A program made the position numbers and the translations under genes. Shown here piece after piece: positions 52,781 through 61,950 of a stretch of DNA of 64,000 bases. The stretch covers positions 1 through 64,000 of the forward strand of contig NW_026570278.1 of NCBI RefSeq assembly GCF_019649055.1, written 5' to 3'. Source of the DNA: Paramacrobiotus metropolitanus (lineage: Eukaryota; Tardigrada; Eutardigrada; Parachela; Macrobiotidae). The notes beneath the pieces are model-generated. The model worked only from the letters and a program-made list of their open reading frames with translations, was not told where the DNA came from and searched no databases. Positions within the stretch are counted from its first letter, which is position 1; every line of letters starts with the position of its first letter.

Positions 52781-54600
52781 ATTGTCGAAAACTAGCACTG
52801 TTGGTGGGCTACAGTCACTGTTGTATAGTGGATGCAGCGACTGGGAGCACCCTTTGCCGCATGAAACTGTCACAGCATCACACATGCCGGGATTAAGTGG
52901 CGTAGCGCACCGTAGTAAATTAAATGGCTCCAGCCAATTTTTATCGGAATTCGCTGTTATCGTCTTCACCGGTGTTTGAAACGAGCAGGAATGCCCACAT
53001 GTATTAATATTTTGTAAGTTGTCGTCATCTGTTTGCAGACATAATTAATTAAAGTCAAATCTCTCGCTGACTTTTGCAATTGAAGATTTCGTTTGATTGC
53101 TACGAGTACTTAATTAGCAAGCAGTCTTAACAGCCGGCCATTACGAGCAGCCCTTTCTTAGTACTAGACCTACGTTAAACAAACAACATTTTGCTGCCCG
53201 TTAATTTAACTGCGTTCAATAATTTCTAGCTTAAAGTGACGTCTTCTCTTCAGTTTGATCAGTCTCGGTAATGGGTCTTCTCTGTGCAAACGCATTTTGA
53301 TTTTTTTTCAGTGTTGTTTTTGAGATTATCACTGTACCGATACCGTGTACTGGCACTGCAACACCCATTCGGTATATGTTGATCTTTTTAAAACCAACAC
53401 CTGCGATGATGTGATACAGTTTTTGGGCATGCTGAATCCGATGGTTTTACATTTTGTTTTAGTTATTTTTATTAGCTTGGTTTGTAACTTTGCTGTATTC
53501 AGAGCCCACAGATTACGAAGTTTCCAGTAGTAATATTGATGTTATTTCTTGATAAAGGTCATATCTGTATATGTACGAGTACATTATTATTCATCAATTC
53601 TTTCAACTCACGCTTAATATTGTGGTTTATATTATGTGATTATGGAATCATACATCCGTTAATATTTTTTGTTGATGTGTTGCCGTTACTACTCGTGCTA
53701 ATACTACAAATGTGGTCCAGAATGTCATAATCGATCCAATCAATAGGCTTGTAAATATTATACCTTAACGTTGATAGTCGGAGCGAACAAATAAATATGT
53801 CGAAGTTACAAAACTACTGCTCGTAAATCGTAGCTGTGGAGCCCTTTAGCTGATACGTGGTAACACAAGTAATGAGAGTCTACCGCGTTCGACCAAATCA
53901 ATCAGTCAAATTAAATATATACTTGGTACCCTTGAGCCATCAAAATTAGTAAACTTCTGTGACAGATGAGCACATTTTAAAACAGATTTATATATTTCCA
54001 ATAACATGTGCATACAGAGTCTGTGTACTGTGAGCTATGCCAAGGCGACCGACCTTTAGCATTTCGTCAGGTCATGCGCAGCTAAATCCAACCTTTTGTG
54101 GTAAACGGAAATTGAACAGAAGGGGAGACGTAAAGGCTTCAAGTGCAGTGCTTTCCCGCCACAGTTAAGACAGCGCTGGCCAGTCGCTGGAGATGACGGC
54201 AACATAATGTCTTTGTTTTGGCGAACCGCATGAACAGAAAACGTCGAGTACGTCTGGCGTAGAGCGTATCTGACGTTTGTGCGTCAGATTCCTGTCTTCG
54301 TTGAAGCGATTTTATCGTCCTTCCCGAACCGTCACGGCAAAGGGGAAAGTTTTAATCTGCATTTACGCGACCAGAAAGATGATGCATCACCTGCCACGGC
54401 CTGTGTCAGTCACGTGCCCGCACAGAACATAGCATTTCCTGCTGACAATTCACACGCACCCGTCTCCAAATGCGTCACATACCGGCATCGGCCAAATGGA
54501 TATCCTCACCAACAACCGTGCACTGTGATAGTTATCGTCCATCAGTCGACGTAGGCAACAGATACGGAGGAATATCTAGCTTCTAGCGTAATAAAAAGAG
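52781..54600. other. intergenic between SP-D and SP-E
   Basis: AT-rich; short frames at 53345-53530, 53536-53730 and 54279-54554 have no recognisable features. Confidence 0.45.
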
Positions 54601-54604
54601 ACAG

Positions 54605-54640
54605 TATAAAACGCTGGGTCACGCACTTTTCGGTCATTCG
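54605..54640 (+). promoter_or_regulatory. SP-E core promoter (TATA plus initiator-like TCATT)
   Basis: TATAAA at 54605-54610, and TCATTCG about 27-30 bp downstream, which is the usual distance to an initiator. The ATG at 54661 follows shortly. Confidence 0.55.
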
Positions 54641-54660
54641 TCCTGGACGAAGGATTAAAA

Positions 54661-56589
54661 ATGCGGTTGATACCGATTATCGTTGTATGCGGCTGTATGT
54701 CGTTAGCATCAGGTAGGATATGTTCACGAAATAGTGTTTCAAGTCACTTAACTGCCAAGAAAGACTGATGCAAGCATGCTTTTCAGGGGGAAAGATCCCA
54801 GCAGGCACTCGCAGCCTGGATTTCTTCGCCGACGAGACGGCCACCATCATCCCATTGGATTACGCGGATGATACCGTGGCCGGTTCCGTCTCGACGCGGA
54901 TCATAAGTGAGTGGCCATATACGGTTAAAGTGAACGGAGCTGTACAGTAGTGCTACAGTTACGGAGTGACTAGCTAAAGCATTCGAGCTTAAAATAAAAT
55001 GCTCTGTACCGTGTAGGCAATCGTAGACCAGCTGATTTCTCAGCAGATTTTACAAGATACGCAAAACTACGAGGATATATTGGGTAACTGCTTGTTTAAC
55101 CTGTTTAGACGGTGAAATTGCCCCGGCAAACGAATTCAACTTTATGGCCAGCATCCGTCGCAACGGTCGCCATGTGTGTGGGGGATCGCTGATGCCGGAT
55201 CTGAAGTCCATCATCACCGCCGCGCACTGCGTCTTTGACAAAGCGTACGAGTAACCGTTAAATTATCATTTAATCCAGCCAGCGCGCAATGTTGCCACAG
55301 CGACCATACGGCTATAACACGGAACCTAACAATTTCTTAGGTTAACCATGAGGTGGATAACTTGTCCTTTTGCAGCGGGGATCGCGTACCATTGAGCGAA
55401 CTAACTGTCGCGGTGGGAATTCGCCAACGGACCAACGTGCCACGTTCCAACATTATCGCCGTACAACAGGCCGTTGTGCATCCCGATTACGACCGACGCC
55501 GTATTCGCAACGACATCGCCATTCTGCGCTTGATGGGCAGTGCCGCCGGTAAGGGTGCCGTGTCCAGCGTATATTTGCCGCCGGCCAACGCAGAACCACC
55601 CCTCGGCACAACACTACACACCGCCGGCTGGGGACTGACGGAGGAGGGACTGCACGCATCCGAAGCGTCGGAGCAACTGCTGAAGACCACGCTCAAGTTG
55701 GTGGATCGCGCTACGTGCCAACGCAAGCTGAATGCGGGGAAGATTCCGAGAAGTCAGATTTGTACGGAGAACGAGAAATCCGGAACGTGCAAGGTACGCT
55801 GTAACCGGTAATTGGCAGGACGATTTCGCATAAACTAGCGTTGTTCGGTTGCGTAGGGTGACAGCGGTGGACCCTTGGTGAATCGGCGAGATAACAAAGA
55901 TTACTTGGTCGGCTTGACCAGTTACGGCATCCCAGGGTAATTACAATGAAACCGTTAAACCTAATAGATTTTTCGAGAAAATCTGTCCAGGGACTAAAAG
56001 GATCTAAAAATAGCCTCTTTTCGTCTATACTTCGACCTAAATCTACACTTCGAGAATTCTAAAAATCCATTCCTCTATTCTATTCTAAAATCCGAATGTT
56101 GAGCAGTATGCTGCAGTATTCCACCTGGTATTCGAGTACCGCAATAGGTAAAACATTGGACTTAAACGTTGAACATGCAGGTGTACACGGGGCACAGCGG
56201 ACGTCTTCACCAAGGTCAGCCACTTCACGGAGTGGATCCAGCGCGTGGCCAACGGCGAAACGCCCACCGGCAGTACGGCCGCTCCCCACACCAAGGCACG
56301 GACCAAGCGGACCAAGGCACGGACCAAGCGGACCACAACAGCACCGGTGGAAGAAGAAGTGGAGCACCTGGAGGAGGAGGAGGACGACGAGTGTTGTGGA
56401 TCTAGCGGACTGGAAGACTGTTACATGGAAGGAGCCACCCTGGTCTGCCTTTCGTCTTACGGTGAAATGCGCTGTCACGAGCACCGGGATAGAATCAGCT
56501 GTACTGTCAGCTCGTTGTATTCCTCACTGTTCGCTAGTGAACGCTACTGTTTCCGTCATGCAGGCGCGCGATATTGTATCGCTCTCTAG
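54661..56589 (+). CDS. SP-E: complete secreted S1 serine protease with short propeptide and Cys-rich R-Y-C tail
   Basis: Exons are 54661-54712, 54787-54906, 55109-55244, 55376-55793, 55857-55936 and 56181-56589. Phases agree, giving 404 residues. It has a signal peptide (M-R-L-I-P-I-I-V-V-C) and a single-unit propeptide with R-S-L-D-F-F-A and T-I-I-P-L-D-Y-A-D, the shortest in the cluster. The activation site is S-T-R|I-I-N-G. The triad is intact and position 189 is Gly. The linker has a duplicated basic K-A-R-T-K-R-T and a run of Glu. The tail has six Cys spaced 8, 8, 8, 15, 8 ending C-F-R-H-A-G-A-R-Y-C, matching SP-D. It starts at the only ATG after the TATA box. A probable AATAAA lies near 56768. 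Confidence 0.85.
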
Positions 56590-57764
56590 AGTAAAACGCA
56601 CCGTTGTAACATCCGCAGGGATGATGGTACCGCATTTAGCCAGCGTTGTGCGTTGATTTACGGTTGCTTTGCGGAATACGAGTAAATGTTGAGAACATTA
56701 TTACCATTAGCGTTAAGACGGAAAAAAAGGGCTAGCCCTATAGTTTGACCTCTGCAGCGCTGAGTGAAATAAAACGCCGTAAATCACGCCTCATCTGTGT
56801 TAACCTTAACACCGGCATTCATATTTACATTTTAAACATTCTGCGGAATAATTCATGCATTCTGCGGTTGCCGTCGTATAGATCATACCATCGTTCGTAC
56901 CAAAGTACATAATAAAACCGGACTGCTTTTGTCATAAATGTTTTTTCTTACTTATTTTTATTTTGGTACCTGGTTGTTAAAATTTAAACAGAACGGTCTT
57001 CCTCTTTTCGGTACATATAACGCTGTGGAGTAATTACTTGGTGATCGGCATCAAGTTTGTCTTATTCGAAAAAACAATGTTAATCGGATAAGAAAACGAA
57101 ATTAAAGCAACCTCGTACAAAGGTCAGGCTTCTCTAAATTATTTTTTAATAATGGGTGGAGCTGGAAGATACTGATAGGTATATGGAAACACAAATTTCA
57201 ACAAATCACATTCACGCTTGTCTCAGTATTATTGTCCTAATTCGTTTAGAGGGGTCATATCTCGTTTTTCGTAAAGAACTGTAACACTACTGAAAGTGTT
57301 AGGAAGAGAAGCGGAAGATAGATTGTACAGACACAGAGACCTAACCTGGCACATTTATTTTTTCGTGAAATCCGCTGTCACTGTTTTAAAGCAAATTTTT
57401 CGCCAACACTCCAAAAATTTATATTTATTGTTTAAACTTGTTGCTGGAAGGCCAGTAATTTGGTTAAATTTACCAATCTTATCTACTTTGTCATGCAGCC
57501 AAAAAATGTAACGAAAATAACCAAAAAGAATTACACAAAAAACTGTAAGAAAACTTTAAGTTTTTTGAAGATACAGTTTTTTGAAGAGTTACAAGTTCGC
57601 TGACTGCACAGTTCACCCGGTGCAGCCACCATGCCAACAATTTTCTTCTACTATTGAGGAGTGATTTTCCGCCTAAGGCAGTTAAACAATTGAATTGTTT
57701 GGTCCGAGGAAAAGGCTTCACGAGATTTTGCGTTTCGAAAACTGAAAATAAATAATAACTGTTA
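56590..57764. other. intergenic downstream of SP-E
   Basis: It holds the probable SP-E 3' untranslated region and AT-rich sequence. A minus frame (57772-57491) and a plus frame (57296-57511) have no recognisable features. Confidence 0.45.
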
Positions 57765-57880
57765 CGATACACTTTTACGTTATACGATATACGATATACT
57801 TTTACGATACGATATACAATTACTTACGATATAGATATACGATATACATACTTTGCTATGATATACTTTTACGATTTTAA
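57765..57880. repeat. TACGATATA microsatellite-like tract
   Basis: Irregular repeats of TACGATATAC with variants CTTTTACGATA. Confidence 0.8.
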
Positions 57881-57939
57881 TCACCGCCATTACAGACTAA
57901 CAAGCATGTCAGCATTTTTTTAGATGCGTTGTATTGTTT

Positions 57940-58440
57940 TTGCAGATAAGAAAATGGCTGTTGAATACATTTATTAAGTTACGGTATGACACATTGTTCT
58001 CTGTAAGAAATAAACTGAATGAGGACGCACACGGTTCAATCACCCGGTACGAACTGTACACCCAGAAACAGTGTGGCGAAAGTTCCTTTGCGTTCTTGAA
58101 TAACCAAACACTCAGTAAGCGATGTATCCACTACCCGTAGAAATTCCATCAGCCGGAAACAACGTCACCGTTTCAACTTCGAAATGAAACACGATTACAT
58201 CGACCGGACTTCTGCGGAACGATTTAATCTTTGGTTGGGGAACGTCATAAGAAACAACTGTAGCGTATTTTCTTAATGGCACCTCTACATCCACGTCCGG
58301 AGACACGTAGACTAAGCATGCAGTGCGTACTTCCACCAGGTTTACACTCATCTGTCGACAAAGACGTCAATTTCTGTTAACGGAAACCTGGCCCTTCTGT
58401 TCGACGAACGGGATCTTAATACCCATACGAGCCTTTTACA
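57940..58440. repeat. segmental duplicate, copy 1 (paired with 60650-61160)
   Basis: Order and orientation match between the two blocks: GTATGGCACATTG-type start, AAGAAATAAACTGAA, ACTGTACACCCAGAAA, then the minus-strand frame at 58351-58112 or 61087-60821, then the GTCGACA motif near 58357/61089. Copy 1 lies just upstream of SP-F and copy 2 just downstream, so SP-F is flanked by direct repeats. Confidence 0.75.
58112..58351 (-). CDS. small unrecognised ORF, paralogue of 60821-61087
   Basis: A 79-codon frame starting M-S-V-N-L-V-E-V-R-T. The paralogue at 61087-60821 starts M-S-I-N-E-D. Both then share a strand-rich pattern with V-P-L-R-K-Y / I-P-L-R-N-Y, V-S-Y-D / F-S-Y-D, P-Q-P-K-I and R-R-S-x-V-D-V. 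Amino acid similarity persists where DNA has drifted, which suggests coding, perhaps an exon of a beta-rich protein. No signal peptide, splice partners or family recognised. Confidence 0.35.
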   Translation of the reverse strand: MSVNLVEVRTACLVYVSPDVDVEVPLRKYATVVSYDVPQPKIKSFRRSPVDVIVFHFEVETVTLFPADGISTGSGYIAY

Positions 58441-58454
58441 AATATTACAATGTA

Positions 58455-58607
58455 GGACGAAATGGTCGCATAGCCCCATACCCAGCATTCTGTACGCAAG
58501 CGGTGCAGTGCACTTGTACGAAACGGATATTTTGAACTCAGTCGTACAGTGCACTGCGCTGCATTCGTACTGAATGTGGAGATGTTGGGTATGCGACCAT
58601 TTTGTCC
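58455..58607. mobile_element. 153-bp MITE with TA target duplication (Tc1/mariner-like)
   Basis: It starts GGACGAAATGGTCGCATA and ends with the near-exact reverse complement (TATGCGACCATTTTGTCC), flanked by TA on both sides (58453-58454 and 58608-58609). The inner arms GTGCAGTGCACTTGTACG and CGTACAGTGCACTGCG also pair, so almost the whole element folds. It sits beside, and is absent from, the paralogous block near 61.2 kb. Confidence 0.8.
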
Positions 58608-58980
58608 TAAGCTGTACGTTCTTGCCTTCGGCATCCAGATATTCGTCACGATTTACGCATGAAAACGGACTACAAACGCGTACCATCCGCTTGACGTTTG
58701 AAACGTTCAGTCTACCTCCGACAATTATTAATTCATTTTCGTCACCATTCAATTACCGATAAACGCCCGTTTAACAGTGTACAATCATTCGATGTTATAC
58801 AACTTACAAAGCGTAAAAGAGTACGAACCGACGCACCCAGAGAATCTCATAACACTCACAGTAAAACGGTGAGGAAAAAACATCATTGCCCGCTGCGGCA
58901 GTGTGATACAAATTAAATTCAAGGTACTGTCTGTTGACTGCCAACATTAATCGAGCAGTTTTTCCAATCCTGAATAGAGA

Positions 58981-60539
58981 ATGCAGTACATGTGGATTGT
59001 GGTTGTGTGCGGCTGCAGCTTGATGATGGGATCGGGTATGTAGTACGAAATCCCGCCACCATTATTTGACCAAGATTCGGCTGACGCGGCCATACGGTTA
59101 TTTCGTAGGTCGCACTATCCCGGACGACAACGAAACACTGATAAAACGTCGCAGTGCGGGTTTCTTCGCCGCTGACGACTACTTGGATGGATTGGAAAGC
59201 ACCGCTAGCTTCCCGCCGGACTACCCAGAAGATGATGAATCTTTCACGGATCCCTTTGCTCACCGGATGGATCAAACCTTACGTTAGACGGCTTATCTAA
59301 TTCATAGCCTACAGTTATTTTGGCGGAATGATATCAGCCGGCTTTCAAACGAAAAATTCAGTTTGTTTTTGCAGATCACCATTTTGGAGGAGGTGAAGGG
59401 TTCGGCTATATCGTCAGTGTACGCCGCAACGATAGCCATGTCTGCGGTGGATGTTGCTGCCGGACTTGATGTCCGTCATTACGGCCGCCCGCTGCATTCA
59501 TGATGGAGCGTAAGGGCGGCAGATTTTTACAGCGCCAGGTACCGAGCGAGGTCGCCGTTAATTACGAGCCATTGACATTTCAGTGGCGAACGCGTTGCAG
59601 CGGAGGAATTCAGCGTGATGGTCGGCCTCCATCGGCTGTCCGCTGTGCCGCTCTCCAGCGTCATTCCCGTGCGCGGCGCCGTAGTCCATCCGAGCTACCA
59701 ACACGAGGAGACCTTTCACGATATCGCCATCTTGCGCTTGGTCCGCAGTGCCGCCGGCAACCCGGGCGTTCCGGTCACCAGTGTGAAACTGCCGCCGGTC
59801 AACCGGGAACCACGCATCGGTACGGTGCTGCACACCGTTGGGTGGCCACCGAGAGGAGAAAGAGTGTATGGTTGGCTTTGGAGAACCTTTGTGAAGGTCG
59901 TGGATCGTGCTGAGTGCCGGCGTCGTGTAGGACCGGGAGCCAGGCTGATTCCAGTTGCTGCCCACCAAATATGCTTCAAAAACGAAGCCTCAAGCGTTTG
60001 TAGTGTACGCTCTGACTTGGAAGAATAATGCGTGAAGGTGGCAGACAATAACAGTGCGATTTTTTCTGTGTAGATCGACAGCGGCAATCCGGTAGTAAAT
60101 CGTCAGGGCGGCCGGGATTATTTGATCGGCTTGACCAGCGACAGTTCTTGAAGGTGCTTAAACGCCACCGCTTTGCGATAGACACAGCATAAGCCGCTCT
60201 ACTTTCTGCAGTCTGTATGATGTTCTTTATTTTTACATATTTTTTTCTTGAGTAGTTTGGAACCGGTCGCTGGTTTATTGACCAATTCCCTTACTGTCCT
60301 TTGCGAATGTAACCTTTCGCTGATACAGGTGCAATGAGACCACAGCGGAGGCCTTTACAAAGGTCAGTTTCTATGCGGACTGGATCCAGCACGTGGTTAG
60401 CGGTTTCACGGCCAGCCTTCGTGACGACGCGTGTACAGTAGGTGATCTACATGAGGTGCACAGGATAATTATTACGACACATGGAATGGTACCATCAAGG
60501 AACGCCACTGACACCTACTGGATGCAAGAGTACGGCTAA
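58981..60539 (+). pseudogene. SP-F: broken S1 serine protease copy
   Basis: All six exon positions can be found by comparison: 58981-59035, 59109 to about 59285, 59375-59509, 59584-60004, 60074-60153 and 60329-60539. Exon 1 (M-Q-Y-M-W-I-V-V-V-C-G-C) and the propeptide (R-R-S-A-G-F-F-A, P-P-D-Y-P-E-D) are recognisable. The R-I-I activation codons and splice donor are replaced. Exon 3 lost one base in the C-G-G-S-L-L segment, giving a stop, and its His codon has become Arg (A-A-R-C). Exon 4 is open and keeps H-D-I-A-I-L-R-L. Exon 5 keeps its 80-nt length but reads I-D-S-G-N-P and has an in-frame TGA. The tail lacks the R-Y-C module. Several independent lesions make this a pseudogene. Confidence 0.85.
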
Positions 60540-60649
60540 GTTAAAATATCCTGCTGTTGTACGCTGTGCAGTAATCAGCGCCATTATTAACAAACATCTC
60601 TTAATTTTTCAACACACGTTTAGTAGTTGTTTTCTGTTGGCTATAGGCT

Positions 60650-61160
60650 ATAGCTAATAAAATGGTTTGTTGAATAAATCTAACAAGAAATGGCACGGTA
60701 TGGCACATTGCTACGTAAGAAATAAACTGAAAGAGCCAAAAACTGAGATCCACAGTTCAACTATCCGGTACGCACTGTACACCCAGAAAAAGTGTTACTG
60801 AAGTTCCTTTGCGCTCTTGATTAACCAAACATTAAGCAAGCCGTAAGCGTTATATCCGCTAGAAAATCCGTTCCGCCGGAAATGACGTCACCATCTAAAC
60901 CTAAACCGCAAATAGTTACATCGACGAGGCTTCTGCGGATCGATATAATCTTAGGTTGGAGAGGGTCGTAAGAAAATGTTATAACGTAATTTCTTAATGG
61001 TATTTCGGAATGAAACGTCCAGTTTACCGGGGTCACGTGGAGTGAGCATGCAATGCGTGCTCTGCCTCTATCCTCGTTAATACTCATCCGTCGACAAAAA
61101 CGTCCTTTTAGCGGAAACTGAGCCCTTCGCGTCAGTTTTTTTAACGGGAAGCGGGATCTT
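60650..61160. repeat. segmental duplicate, copy 2, with ORF 60821-61087 (minus)
   Basis: It is the counterpart of 57940-58440. The minus-strand frame here (88 codons) is the paralogue of 58112-58351. Confidence 0.75.
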
Positions 61161-61399
61161 GATGCCGATCGCTAACATATAAAGTTTATTGGGAAAACAC
61201 GATGTTCGTTAGTCCGACGTTGGCTGATCCGCACTTTATACCGTGCGGTTCAACTAATGAGCATCAACCGTTGTGTGTTACACATCTGTTGGTCCAATAG
61301 CGTGTGTAACGATAAGTTGAGCGATCAGTTCTCTGAACCGTAAAGTGCACGTAAGTCGAAGTGACCAATTTGCGAGCGGAATCGAATTAACGATGAATA

Positions 61400-61500
61400 C
61401 ATACATCGCATTTTCTTACGTTAATGCCGTGAATACGTACATCCCGTTTTCGTACGTTAAAACGGCGGAGAAGCCGCCGTTTTCTTACGTTAATGCCGTG
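61400..61500. repeat. short tandem repeat with hairpin
   Basis: TTTTCTTACGTTAATGCCGTG occurs in two exact and one altered copy (61411, 61447, 61481). AAAACGGCGG-AGAAG-CCGCCGTTTT forms a hairpin at about 61459-61483. It is the left boundary of the block duplicated at 26140. Confidence 0.75.
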
Positions 61501-61950
61501 TTACGGTTTCGTGATTTTGATGTCGTGCCGCTTGTGTTATTAGCAACGACCAACGACTTAGCGGAGTAAAGCTTGGGAACGGTTCGGTGTTTGACGGAGT
61601 GAAGGGTTAAGCGAAATAGTCGCAGATGATCGGATGTTGCCGATTTAAACACTGTCCAAGAAAATTCAAGGAGAAGTCAGTGATTATTTACTCAAGACGT
61701 CGCGTTTTACTGCTTCCTCAGTTACGGTATCACACCGGCATGATGCAACACAACTAAATATGATTTACCGTTTAATTTCAGCGATAACGTTTACTTTTTC
61801 ATACAAAGTACCAACAAGGCGCATAAACAGTCACTCACCTAAGTGAAAAGTCATGTCGACAACAATCATTTGTTGCAAAAAAGCTACCGATAAAATTTCG
61901 AAAAAAGCCAGTCATACGGAATCACAGGAACGTATTCACTTTATTATCAT

